Virus record (IMG/VR): IMGVR_UViG_3300017917_000332
Span: 1 to 64,000 of that record
Source of the DNA: a virus
Strand: one strand, 5' to 3'
Length of the DNA: 64,000 nucleotides
Shown here: positions 40,321-48,392 of the stretch, in pieces
Position numbering within the stretch: position 1 is the stretch's first letter
Layout of the letters: the number at the start of each line of letters is the position of its first letter
Position numbers and translations under genes: made by a program
Notes under the pieces: model-generated
Seen by the model: only the letters and a program-made list of their open reading frames with translations
The model's database searches: none
What the model was told of the DNA's origin: nothing

Positions 40321-41160
40321 ATGCGTAACCACTACTGGACATGTTCAAAATTTGCCGACTGGCTTCGCGGTACTACCAAACTAAAAATGGGTACTGCGGA
40401 GCAGTGGGATGAATGGGAAAGTCGTGCAAAACGTGACTACCCTGTCCGGTGGTGGCTTGCAGAAGAAGGCCTTGATTACCTTCAAAAGATCGTTTTCTTT
40501 ATTCCGGATAAGTTATATGCTATTAAGTACTATATCAACAATCGTTGGGTCACTAGCACTCATTGCCTTACTGCACACCCTCGAGACATCAAGCGTGGGC
40601 AATGGCAAGATGTTGGCAACAGGTTTCTTCCTTGTCTTTTTAACGAGCTTGTTGATTTTGTGGAAGTAGAATTAGCATGGTGGCATATTGCATGGGCAGA
40701 CAAAGATGAAAAGAACAAATATAAAGCACCGTTCTGGGCGACAGGTTGGTTCCGTTGGAGAACTTGGCGCTGTCCACAAGCTGGACTTGACAACTTGGAG
40801 TGGCAACGCAATCTACGTTGGAAAGCTGATGAAGTCGGAGATGATAGCCCAGACATTGGCAAGCCAACTCCGCAAGCCATTAAAGCACAAGAAATCTTAG
40901 ACTTGTACAAGTGGTGGACTGAAACATATCGTAATCGTCCAGATCCGCATGATGCTAGTGGGTGGAGTGCTTACTGTGAAGCAAGTCGAGAAGCTAATGG
41001 TGGCAAACTCAGCTGGAATGGACATAAAGACAATCCAGAACTTAAAAAGATGAGCAACAAGGCACACAAACTACTTCGTAAGATTGAGGCGGCTTATGAG
41101 AAAGAAGATGAAGAAATGATGATTCGTCTTATCAAGGTTCGCCACGGGCTATGGACATAG
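40321..41160 (+). CDS. Conserved phage hypothetical protein, Trp-rich
   Basis: A 279-residue protein rich in Trp. RNHYWTCSKFADWLRGTTK at the start and EWDEWE-like repeats are typical of a widespread phage protein of unknown function. The middle AIKYYINNRWVTSTHCLTA and the C-terminal DPHDASGW are further recognisable blocks. It overlaps the next gene by 10 bases. Confidence 0.75.
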   Translation: MRNHYWTCSKFADWLRGTTKLKMGTAEQWDEWESRAKRDYPVRWWLAEEGLDYLQKIVFFIPDKLYAIKYYINNRWVTSTHCLTAHPRDIKRGQWQDVGNRFLPCLFNELVDFVEVELAWWHIAWADKDEKNKYKAPFWATGWFRWRTWRCPQAGLDNLEWQRNLRWKADEVGDDSPDIGKPTPQAIKAQEILDLYKWWTETYRNRPDPHDASGWSAYCEASREANGGKLSWNGHKDNPELKKMSNKAHKLLRKIEAAYEKEDEEMMIRLIKVRHGLWT

Positions 41161-41384
41161 AAGTACGAGAAGGCAATTATAGATGGCTAGCAGAGGTTTG
41201 GAGTGATGATGATTCCGAACCTCTTGTTGCAGAAGGCTTTAAAGAACCCTATCCTGAAGAAACATACCAGGAAATAAATCAATGGTGCATCGATAATTTA
41301 GGGTATCATGCAAGAACTTCGTACCATGTCTTTGAATTCAAAAAGCGTTCGGACTTAGACTGGTTTTTACTCCGTTGGTCATAA
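41151..41384 (+). CDS. Small acidic hypothetical protein
   Basis: A 77-residue acidic protein (MDIEVREGNYRWLAEVWSDDD) without recognised motifs. It sits between the Trp-rich phage protein and the thirteenth radical SAM gene. Function unknown. Confidence 0.6.
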   Translation: MDIEVREGNYRWLAEVWSDDDSEPLVAEGFKEPYPEETYQEINQWCIDNLGYHARTSYHVFEFKKRSDLDWFLLRWS

Positions 41385-41392
41385 TTAGTAAT

Positions 41393-42763
41393 ATGAACGA
41401 AAAAACCATATGGCTTAAAGAAGCCAAAACTGTATTAGATAGAACTGGCCCAGGTATGTGCCTTGCAAAATGGTTGCAGGTAACACTACACTTGCAAAAT
41501 GGCCATACTCACAGTTGCCACCATCCCAACACCCACAAAATACCTTTAGAAGAAATACAAGCAGATCCCAGTGCTTTACATAATACTTCGTTTAAAAAAG
41601 AACAACGCAAACTAATGATGACTGGACAGCGTCCAGACGAGTGCCATTACTGCTGGAATATTGAAGACAATGTGCCGGCAGGCGCAGATGTTTTTAGTGA
41701 TAGAATCTACAAGAGCACTGAAGATTGGGCAGGTGAAAAGCATTACTTTGATGTAATGATTAAAGGTTGGGAACAGAATATTAATCCAACATACCTTGAA
41801 GTTAGTTTTAGTCACGCATGTAATTTTAAGTGTGCCTATTGTAGTCCTCACATTAGCAGTAAGTGGATGGAAGAAATTGAACAGCACGGCGAGTATCCAA
41901 CTAGTTTCAAATACAACAGTCTAGAACATACCAAGTACCAAAACAAAATGCCAATTCCATTAAAGGAAGACAATCCGTATGTAGAAGCATTTTGGAAATG
42001 GTGGCCTAGTGTTTATCCAAACCTGCATACATTCCGTATCACCGGCGGCGAACCATTAATGAGTAAAGATACTTTTAAAGTTCTTGACTATATCATTGAA
42101 AATCCTAATCCTAAACTAGAACTTGCCATCAACAGTAATTGCGTACTTCCAGATAAACTATTTGACAAGTTTCTTGAAAAGATTAAAGTTATTCAAGAAA
42201 ATAACCTAGTAAAAAAATTCACTCTGTTTACTAGTGCAGAAGCATATGGTAATAAAGCAGAATATATTCGTAACGGAATGAATTATGAAACTTGGTTATC
42301 TAACTGTCATAAATTTTTAGAAACTATCCCTAACGCACATTTTAGTATAATGAGTACGTATAATGCTTTATCGATTACTTCTTATACAGAATTTCTAAAA
42401 GATGTTTTAATTTTAAAATTGAAACATTATAATACATCAAGAGGTATTACATTAGATATTCCATATCTAGATAATCCAAAATGGATGAGTGTGAGAATAT
42501 TACCAACCGAGTACGTTCCAATGTTGCTCAAACAAGTTCAATTTATGAAAGATAATAACTGCGAGGGCAAAGGATTCCAAAGTTGGGAAATTGAAAAGTT
42601 GGATAGAATCCAATATCTAATGAAAGAAGATCCAGAACAAAATTGGCTTAAGGATTTTTGGATATTCTTTGACGAACACGATCGTAGAAGGAATACTAGC
42701 TTTTTGGACACATTCCCAGAGCTAGCCAAATTTTATAACGACTGTAAAAAATTGAGCAGTTGA
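41393..42763 (+). CDS. Twitch-domain radical SAM protein in the early block
   Basis: A 456-residue protein with the triad CNFKCAYC (Cys143, 147, 150) and TGGEPL motif. Its N-terminus differs from the late-region group: MCLAKWLQVTLHLQNGHTHSC replaces FCILPF, and CHYCW near 84-88 is kept. The C-terminus RRNTSFLDTFPEL matches the group's ending. The ATG at 41393 was chosen over an upstream TTG. It is the only radical SAM protein in the sigma70-driven block, so probably expressed earlier than the others. Confidence 0.85.
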   Translation: MNEKTIWLKEAKTVLDRTGPGMCLAKWLQVTLHLQNGHTHSCHHPNTHKIPLEEIQADPSALHNTSFKKEQRKLMMTGQRPDECHYCWNIEDNVPAGADVFSDRIYKSTEDWAGEKHYFDVMIKGWEQNINPTYLEVSFSHACNFKCAYCSPHISSKWMEEIEQHGEYPTSFKYNSLEHTKYQNKMPIPLKEDNPYVEAFWKWWPSVYPNLHTFRITGGEPLMSKDTFKVLDYIIENPNPKLELAINSNCVLPDKLFDKFLEKIKVIQENNLVKKFTLFTSAEAYGNKAEYIRNGMNYETWLSNCHKFLETIPNAHFSIMSTYNALSITSYTEFLKDVLILKLKHYNTSRGITLDIPYLDNPKWMSVRILPTEYVPMLLKQVQFMKDNNCEGKGFQSWEIEKLDRIQYLMKEDPEQNWLKDFWIFFDEHDRRRNTSFLDTFPELAKFYNDCKKLSS

Positions 42764-42788
42764 CAATCCAATCAGTTGGTGCTATAAT
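42760..42788 (+). promoter_or_regulatory. Perfect consensus sigma70 promoter
   Basis: TTGACA (42760-42765), a 17-base spacer and TATAAT (42783-42788). The -35 box overlaps the stop codon of the radical SAM gene. An AGGAG ribosome binding site precedes the ATG at 42821. Confidence 0.85.
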
Positions 42789-42820
42789 ATACATATTGTT
42801 AAACATTAGGAGTGATTCAA

Positions 42821-44023
42821 ATGGCAAAGACCGCAACTAAAACTCGTGTTACCAAAAAGCAAGTTATTGCCCATCGTACTCGTGCTACGAAGGATACTAG
42901 CCCTGTTTGGGACGGTTGCGAATCTTGGACTGGTGATGAGTTTCATCGTCACTTTCGTCGTGCTATGGACTACTACCGTCTTGAGTCCGATATTAAAAGT
43001 TACAAGCCGTTTGTAATTAAATGGATGGAAACTCAAAAAGCCGCTAAGGGAGATATTGCGGCTGTTAAAAAAGTCAAAGACAATCGTATTAGCACCACTA
43101 TGGGTGCTATTGCTCACTGCCTATTGCGTGGTATGCAACCTCAACGTGCTGATTTTAACAACGGCAAGGACACTGCGGCTTGGCTTCGCAATGAAATTGT
43201 TCAAGTAATCAATGCAGGCAAGGATGACGTTGATCCAGAAATTGCAGCCGCTGAAAAAGAAGCCGCAAAGACAGATGTGTATGTTCCCAGCATCCAAGAA
43301 CGTGTTCGTGATGCGGCTTATGCTATGACTGAAGAACTGGAAGATGCTTATCACAGTTTTCAAACTGATCCAGAGAACTTTGATCCCAAAGCGTTCAAGG
43401 TGTTGAGCCTGTTGCGTGGCAAAGGTGTTAAAGCCGCACATGCTCGTATTATCAAGGACTTTTATGCCCGCGATTTGGCAGAGCTAAACGAATTGGCTAG
43501 TGGCAAAGCCGACGATCAACTTCGTGAAGGTTACAGCCATCGTAGCCGCAAACAGATTAAGAACTTTATTGCGTTCTTGCAAGAAATTGAATCAGCTTGC
43601 AAAATGCTTATGGAAGAAGCCAAAGTTAACAAGAAGCCACGTGCTAAAAAGGCTGTTCCTGCAGAAAAGATTGTTGCTAAACTCAAGTACCTCAAAGTAT
43701 TTGAACAGCTCAAACTAGTTAGTATCAATCCTGTAGATATCCTTCGTGCTAAGGAACTGTGGATCTACAACACTAAAACACGCAAACTAGGCAAGTATGT
43801 TGCTGGCGAGTTTAGCGAATTAGGTGTTAAAGGCACTACAATTACTGGGTTTGATGAGAACGCTAGTATCCAGAAAACTCTGCGTAAACCGGAAGAAAAA
43901 CTCAAAGAATTTAAGAGTGCAGGCAAGGTTGCACTACGCAAATTCCTAGAAGATATCAACGCTGTTGATACTAAAATGAATGGTCGTATCAACGAAGACA
44001 CTATCTTGCTCAAAGTAGCGTAA
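42821..44023 (+). CDS. Highly expressed basic phage protein of unknown function
   Basis: A 400-residue basic, mostly helical protein starting MAKTATKTRVTKKQVIAHRTRATKD. A central linker is rich in Lys/Ala (EEAKVNKKPRAKKAVPAEK), and the C-terminal part has repeated KxLR/KLK helices. The strong consensus promoter, AGGAG site and dedicated terminator suggest heavy early expression. The charge pattern would suit nucleic-acid binding. I do not recognise the family. Confidence 0.75.
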   Translation: MAKTATKTRVTKKQVIAHRTRATKDTSPVWDGCESWTGDEFHRHFRRAMDYYRLESDIKSYKPFVIKWMETQKAAKGDIAAVKKVKDNRISTTMGAIAHCLLRGMQPQRADFNNGKDTAAWLRNEIVQVINAGKDDVDPEIAAAEKEAAKTDVYVPSIQERVRDAAYAMTEELEDAYHSFQTDPENFDPKAFKVLSLLRGKGVKAAHARIIKDFYARDLAELNELASGKADDQLREGYSHRSRKQIKNFIAFLQEIESACKMLMEEAKVNKKPRAKKAVPAEKIVAKLKYLKVFEQLKLVSINPVDILRAKELWIYNTKTRKLGKYVAGEFSELGVKGTTITGFDENASIQKTLRKPEEKLKEFKSAGKVALRKFLEDINAVDTKMNGRINEDTILLKVA

Positions 44024-44027
44024 CAAA

Positions 44028-44053
44028 ATAGGGCCCTAAGGCCCTATTTTTTT
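44028..44053 (+). terminator. Intrinsic terminator
   Basis: ATAGGGCC, loop CTAA, GGCCCTAT, then seven T residues: an 8-bp GC-rich hairpin with U tract. It closes the early block just after the stop at 44023. Confidence 0.9.
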
Positions 44054-44077
44054 GGCTTTAGGATACTCGTTATCTAA

Positions 44078-44085
44078 GATAAATA
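44078..44085 (+). promoter_or_regulatory. T4-type late box GATAAATA
   Basis: GATAAATA, 18 bases before the ATG at 44104, leaving room for a short leader with a GAGAGA purine stretch. It begins the structural region. Confidence 0.6.
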
Positions 44086-44103
44086 CTGGACGAGAGACCT
44101 ATT

Positions 44104-45594
44104 ATGAGCCAAATTTTTACAATCGAAAACGACAAAATCGTAATCAAAAAGCTGTTATTAGAAGAGCTTCAAGGGAACATTGTTCACCATGGTGAACTAA
44201 GCCTAAGTGGCCCTGTTGAAGTTACTGGCGAGTTAACAGTTGATACACTCAAAGTTAAAAACCTTATTACCGAGTCTTCAATAAAGAATGCTACGTTTGG
44301 CGAATGGGCAGTCATTGAAGAAGCAGACCTTTTAGGTAAAGGTTTAAGTTGGACTTGGGGTAAAGGTCATGTAAGTTTAGGTTATAGACCCGGGGGTCGT
44401 TTAGGCGTTAACGGTGATGTAGATCTCGATGCAGGTAAATCATATCAAATTAACGGTGTTACTGTCCTTTCGGAAACAGAGCTTGCTCCGCAAGTTACTA
44501 AGAGTAGATTAAAGGAACTTGGCCCTCTAAAAGGCCTAAGAGTAACCGGAGACGCACTCGTTGGTGAATTTGCATATTTCAATAGCAATACACAACGCTT
44601 AGGTATCGGAACAGACGAGCCTAATGGTAATCTTAGTGTTGCCCAGGGTGACTTAGAAGCAATTATCAGTTTTAATAAAGATGGTATAGTAGAAATTGGT
44701 TCCTATACTAACACTGATGTGTCGATTGTAACTGATAACACCTCAAGGGTAACATTTAAGAAAACAGGCGAAACAGTATTTGGTAACGAAGTAACAAAAA
44801 ACGCAGATGTAAGAATTTACGGTACACTAACTGTTGACACTGTAGTTACTGACAATAGAATTGATCGTTATCAACCTTTAGAGTTTAAAACATCTAGAGA
44901 GCGCGGTATATACGGACAGGGTTTAATTTGGACTGGCACTGGCAATATGCGTCAATTAATTATGATGGCTAATCCAGACAGACTGTGGACTACAGAAAAT
45001 CTTGACCTTGCCGCTGACCGCAGTTACTATATTAACGGAGAGCCTGTATTATCTTCAGTAGGTTTAGGTAGTTCCGTTACACAGTCAAATCTATCAAAAT
45101 TAGGTACGCTAGAAAGCCTAACAGTAGCTGGCGAAGCTACTTTTATGGAACGTGTTAATGCTAGCCGTACAGTTATTAACGCAAAAGTTATTGAGTTTAA
45201 TGATGGTTCTGACTTTGTTATTTCAAATTCAAAACTCCATGCTAGCGACAAGATGAGTTTCTCTGTAAGAGGAGACGAAGTCTACTACGCAGACTTAAAC
45301 GAAATCGCAGTCGGTAACAAACAAAATCCTAATAGACCAGTAAAGGTATTTGGCCAATTAACTGTCGGTGTTAACAATCCAGATCCAGATATTAGTCTTG
45401 CAGTCAAGGGAAATATCAGCTTTGCTGATAAAAAGTTCTTAACAGGGTCATCTGCGCCTGCACAAGGTTCATTCTCTAAAGGAGATGTTTGCTGGAACAA
45501 TAATCCTGCACCAGACAACTACATTGGTTGGGTTTGTGTTGAAACAGGTTCACCGGGTCGTTGGCTACCATTTGGTTCTATCGCTAGACAATAA
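44104..45594 (+). CDS. Fibre-type structural protein
   Basis: A 496-residue beta-rich protein. Repeated units of the form GELTVDTLKV, LTVDTVVTDNRI, LTVAGEATF and QLTVGVNNP with Ile/Val periodicity fit trimeric tail-fibre or whisker shafts. Two longer units are duplicated: DLDAGKSYQINGVTVLSETEL and DLAADRSYYINGEPVLSSVGL, each followed by a VTxSxLxxLGxLxxLxVxGxA stretch. The C-terminus (GDVCWNNNPAPDNYIGWVCVETG) is a typical fibre end. Presumably a distal tail or fibre component, late expressed. Confidence 0.75.
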   Translation: MSQIFTIENDKIVIKKLLLEELQGNIVHHGELSLSGPVEVTGELTVDTLKVKNLITESSIKNATFGEWAVIEEADLLGKGLSWTWGKGHVSLGYRPGGRLGVNGDVDLDAGKSYQINGVTVLSETELAPQVTKSRLKELGPLKGLRVTGDALVGEFAYFNSNTQRLGIGTDEPNGNLSVAQGDLEAIISFNKDGIVEIGSYTNTDVSIVTDNTSRVTFKKTGETVFGNEVTKNADVRIYGTLTVDTVVTDNRIDRYQPLEFKTSRERGIYGQGLIWTGTGNMRQLIMMANPDRLWTTENLDLAADRSYYINGEPVLSSVGLGSSVTQSNLSKLGTLESLTVAGEATFMERVNASRTVINAKVIEFNDGSDFVISNSKLHASDKMSFSVRGDEVYYADLNEIAVGNKQNPNRPVKVFGQLTVGVNNPDPDISLAVKGNISFADKKFLTGSSAPAQGSFSKGDVCWNNNPAPDNYIGWVCVETGSPGRWLPFGSIARQ

Positions 45595-45623
45595 TCTGTA
45601 CTTTTTATAGATTTTGCGACGCC

Positions 45624-45631
45624 TATAAATA
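45624..45631 (+). promoter_or_regulatory. Perfect T4-type late promoter TATAAATA
   Basis: TATAAATA, 23 bases before the ATG at 45655, with AAGG between them as a possible ribosome binding site. Confidence 0.75.
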
Positions 45632-45654
45632 TTTGTCACAAGGCAAATACTATT

Positions 45655-45984
45655 ATGGGCAAAATTACAGAACAACTACATAAACAAATCAAAGGCTGGA
45701 GAGTTTATTCGGTTATAGCACCGGCAATATTCACAGCCGCATCAGCGTGGCTATACCTTCATTATGGTACACCGTTCGAAACTATTTTTTACACAGGCTT
45801 AATCGTTTTATCAGTTACTTGTATCAGTTGGTGGCATTGGAGTCTATCAACTATGGTTACTATGTTAGCCATTATGAAAGACACAGACGACCACTTTGAA
45901 GGCGTCCAACAAGAACTAAAACGACTAAGAGAAAATATGAAACCGGACTTACGTGTAGTCAAATCTATTGACATTAACAAATAA
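45655..45984 (+). CDS. Two-helix membrane protein
   Basis: A 109-residue protein with two membrane helices (VYSVIAPAIFTAASAWLYL and FYTGLIVLSVTCISWWHWSL) and a charged C-terminal helix (QQELKRLRENMKP). Similar small late proteins occur next to fibre genes in marine T4-like phages. A role in lysis or virion assembly is possible but not shown. Confidence 0.6.
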   Translation: MGKITEQLHKQIKGWRVYSVIAPAIFTAASAWLYLHYGTPFETIFYTGLIVLSVTCISWWHWSLSTMVTMLAIMKDTDDHFEGVQQELKRLRENMKPDLRVVKSIDINK

Positions 45985-45995
45985 ATTAGTATAAT
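45968..45995 (+). promoter_or_regulatory. Sigma70 promoter for the QueD-like gene
   Basis: TTGACA (45968-45973), a 16-base spacer and TATAAT (45990-45995). The -35 box lies in the last codons of the upstream gene. AAGGAGAG precedes the ATG at 46080. Confidence 0.75.
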
Positions 45996-46079
45996 TATAG
46001 TATGCGGTCTTAGACGCTCAACCCGCATTATAAATTCTGCGTGTCATCAAACTTGCTACTTTTATAAAGGAGAGAAGAG

Positions 46080-46607
46080 ATGGCAAAATATCTTTCAACA
46101 AAAACTTACGGTAACGATAGAGGTCTATCTTGCTGTTTTAGACAATGGCGCAGTACCCATAGCCATTGCTCACTACTACACGGATACTCAATTGGTATAA
46201 AATTAATTTTTGAATCCGAAACACTAGACGATCGTAATTGGGTTATGGACTTTGGCGGTTTAAAAGAGTTCAAAGAGTGGGCCGAATATATGTTCGACCA
46301 TACTACTGTAATTGCACAAGACGATCCAATGTTAGATAGATTTAAAGAAATGTCTGGATGGAGTAGCAATCCAGAACATGACGGTAATCCAGACCGTGTT
46401 CAAACTGAACCATATCGACGTAATGGTGTTTGCGACCTACGTATTGTAGAAGGTGTAGGTTGCGAACTATTTGCTAAAATGTGCTACGAAAAAATGGATT
46501 GGTTATTGAAGAACGGCAACCATCGATACCCTATCAACTCTACAGTACGCATTAAGAGTGCAGAAGTGTTTGAACATGCGGGGAACTCAGCAATCTACGA
46601 AGTATGA
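46080..46607 (+). CDS. 6-pyruvoyl-tetrahydropterin synthase / QueD-like protein
   Basis: A 175-residue protein of the PTPS/QueD fold. THSHCSLLHGYS (26-37) has the catalytic-type Cys30 and zinc His27 or His29 plus His34, but the usual LHGH is LHGY, so one zinc ligand (position 36) is Tyr. DFGGLK and FDHTTV are the conserved downstream blocks. QueD converts dihydroneopterin triphosphate to carboxytetrahydropterin in 7-deazaguanine synthesis. A QueC-like protein is at 22236-22952; no folE or queE is recognised in this window. Activity may be altered. Confidence 0.75.
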   Translation: MAKYLSTKTYGNDRGLSCCFRQWRSTHSHCSLLHGYSIGIKLIFESETLDDRNWVMDFGGLKEFKEWAEYMFDHTTVIAQDDPMLDRFKEMSGWSSNPEHDGNPDRVQTEPYRRNGVCDLRIVEGVGCELFAKMCYEKMDWLLKNGNHRYPINSTVRIKSAEVFEHAGNSAIYEV

Positions 46608-46795
46608 ACAGTTTTGAAAAAATCTGGGCCAGGGCTACTGGCCACTTAATGGGCAATACTGATGAGGATCGTCCAGATGTACCGATTCTAACTTTGCGAG
46701 AAGCAAGAATCGCTTTGTTTTTAAAAACTTTTTGGGTTGTAATCCACGTAGTCACTTGTTGTTTTATTATCGCTAACACTATTAGACATTGGTAA
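46604..46795 (+). CDS. Small single-pass membrane protein
   Basis: A 63-residue protein with a polar N-terminal half and one C-terminal membrane helix (ALFLKTFWVVIHVVTCCFIIANTI), ending RHW. Start overlaps the QueD-like stop as ATGA, so it is cotranslated. Small tail-anchored proteins like this are seen in cyanophage-type genomes. Function unknown. Confidence 0.6.
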   Translation: MNSFEKIWARATGHLMGNTDEDRPDVPILTLREARIALFLKTFWVVIHVVTCCFIIANTIRHW

Positions 46796-46803
46796 AGCAA
46801 ACA

Positions 46804-46832
46804 TTGACTTTCTAAGGACATAATGCTATAAT
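46804..46832 (+). promoter_or_regulatory. Sigma70 promoter for the UVDE gene
   Basis: TTGACT (46804-46809), a 17-base spacer and TATAAT (46827-46832). The -10 box lies in the loop of a long inverted repeat. Confidence 0.75.
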
Positions 46833-46849
46833 GTATTATGTCCTTTTTT
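46814..46849 (+). terminator. Inverted repeat with T-run around the promoter -10 box
   Basis: AAGGACATAAT (46814-46824) and ATTATGTCCTT (46835-46845) form a perfect 11-bp stem with a 10-base loop containing TATAAT, ending in six T residues. It may terminate the upstream operon, or serve as an operator over the promoter, or both. Confidence 0.6.
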
Positions 46850-46862
46850 ATTACTCACACAC

Positions 46863-47879
46863 ATGACTAAACGTATTGGTTTTGCCTGCAAATGGATTGA
46901 CCGCCCAGACCAAGTAGATGGTATCAAAGCCAAAGACGACTGCAAACAGTACAACACTGGTACTACTACAGTGGCTTGGCTCAAACGTCAAACTCGAGAC
47001 GTTGCAGAAGAAAAACTATGGGATTTGATGAAAGGCAACATTGAGTCCATTCGTAAACTTGTAACTAAAGTGGGAGAACAAGATGTTAACCTTAGAATGG
47101 TTCGCCTTTCAAGCGATATTCTGCCTGTCTACACTGAGCCTAGTTGGCGGTATTTTTGGCAGCTTCCTGACGTACGACAATATGCAGAGAGGCATTTTGC
47201 AGAGGTCGGTCGCATTGCCCGTGATCGGAATGTGCGCCTTAGTTTCCATCCTGGGCAGTTTACCGTTCTGGCTAGCGACAATCCTGATATTGTAAATAGA
47301 AGTACTGAGGAGTTTGAATATCATGTGGATATGGCCCGCTGGATGGGATACGGCAAATCATTTCAAGACTTTAAAATCAACGTCCACATTGCGGGTCGAG
47401 CCGGTCCAGCCGGTATCATCAGTGTGCTTTCACGACTCACTCCAGAAGCAAGAAACTGTATTACTATCGAGAACGAAGAAAATGCGTGGGGGCTCAACTC
47501 AACACTCGAACTCGCAAAACATTGCGCCCTTGTACTCGATATACACCATCACTGGTGCCGTGAAGGAGAGTACATTCAACCCACCGACGATAGAGTTCTA
47601 CGTGTAATCGATTCATGGCGTGGTGTTCGTCCAGTTATTCACTACAGCATTAGTCGCGAAGATGTTCTTGTAGACCACTGTAATAAAACACTACCAGACT
47701 ACAAAACACTACTAGGATTTGGATACAAAAAAGCTAAACTTCGAGCACACAGCAACTTCTACTGGAACAACGCTGTCAACGATTGGGCCGCTAGTTTCTG
47801 GGAACACTGCGATATTATGTGCGAGAGCAAAGCTAAGAATCTAGCCAGCTTTGAGTTTCACCAACATGCCATTAGATAA
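46863..47879 (+). CDS. UV-damage endonuclease (UvdE/UVDE family)
   Basis: A 338-residue TIM-barrel protein with RIGFACKW at the N-terminus, RLSFHPGQFTVLAS, INVHIAGR, ITIENEENAW, VLDIHHHWC, IHYSISR and DIMCESKAKN, all standard UVDE blocks that bind three metal ions. The enzyme nicks DNA 5' to UV photoproducts and other lesions. The leader is short and lacks a clear Shine-Dalgarno sequence. Phage repair of sunlight damage is a plausible role. Confidence 0.9.
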   Translation: MTKRIGFACKWIDRPDQVDGIKAKDDCKQYNTGTTTVAWLKRQTRDVAEEKLWDLMKGNIESIRKLVTKVGEQDVNLRMVRLSSDILPVYTEPSWRYFWQLPDVRQYAERHFAEVGRIARDRNVRLSFHPGQFTVLASDNPDIVNRSTEEFEYHVDMARWMGYGKSFQDFKINVHIAGRAGPAGIISVLSRLTPEARNCITIENEENAWGLNSTLELAKHCALVLDIHHHWCREGEYIQPTDDRVLRVIDSWRGVRPVIHYSISREDVLVDHCNKTLPDYKTLLGFGYKKAKLRAHSNFYWNNAVNDWAASFWEHCDIMCESKAKNLASFEFHQHAIR

Positions 47880-48108
47880 GACAGTGTGGTCTTACGACAG
47901 TAATCAAGCATGGAAAGATCACTGTATTGGCTGGAAAAAACAGCTATCAATCATTCCGAGATATTGTTTTTACAGTAACAAACTTATCTGGTTACAAATG
48001 GCATATAAGGGAACAGCGATGTGGACAGGTCCCGGTGAACCTGTCTTTGAACATCGCTGGGTTAATAAAAACCAATACCTTTTAGAAAAAGTAAAAGGTA
48101 CTATTTAG
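47866..48108 (+). CDS. Small hypothetical protein
   Basis: An 80-residue protein (MPLDKTVWSYDSNQAWKDHC) rich in Trp and Lys, starting inside the UVDE end (14-base overlap). It includes WTGPGEPVFEHRWVNKNQYLL. No family recognised. Its stop overlaps the convergent stop by 4 bases. Confidence 0.6.
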   Translation: MPLDKTVWSYDSNQAWKDHCIGWKKQLSIIPRYCFYSNKLIWLQMAYKGTAMWTGPGEPVFEHRWVNKNQYLLEKVKGTI

Positions 48109-48341
48109 GCCTTAGGTGCTTTTGGTGCCTTTGGCTTTCTTGGTGCTTTTGGTTTTGCACCGCCCTGCTTCTTAGGCTTTTGACCGCCTTGTTTTTTAGC
48201 AGGTGCTGGCTTTGCTTGAGGTTCTGGTGCTTTTTCTACAACAGGTGCAGGTTCTTGTACAACAGGTGCCTCAACCTTATAAGGTGCTTCTGGTGCTGGT
48301 TGGCTACCAATACCAAAAAGCTTCTTAAAAAAGTTAATCAT
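48105..48341 (-). CDS. Pro/Ala/Lys-rich low-complexity protein
   Basis: A 78-residue protein with an amphipathic start (MINFFKKLFGIG) followed by a low-complexity tail of Pro, Ala, Lys and Gly (EAPVVQEPAPVVEKAPEP, then KPKAPRKPKAPKAPKA). The tail is histone-H1-like in composition and may bind nucleic acid or the cell surface. It has an AAGGAG ribosome binding site and a late box upstream on the minus strand. Function unknown. Confidence 0.65.
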   Translation of the reverse strand: MINFFKKLFGIGSQPAPEAPYKVEAPVVQEPAPVVEKAPEPQAKPAPAKKQGGQKPKKQGGAKPKAPRKPKAPKAPKA

Positions 48342-48360
48342 AGTTAATCTCCTTGTTGAT

Positions 48361-48368
48361 TATTTATG
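48361..48368 (-). promoter_or_regulatory. T4-type late box CATAAATA
   Basis: On the minus strand CATAAATA lies 19 bases before the ATG at 48341, followed by AAGGAG: a leadered late start. Confidence 0.6.
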
Positions 48369-48392
48369 ATTAAATATGCTACTATATTAAAA

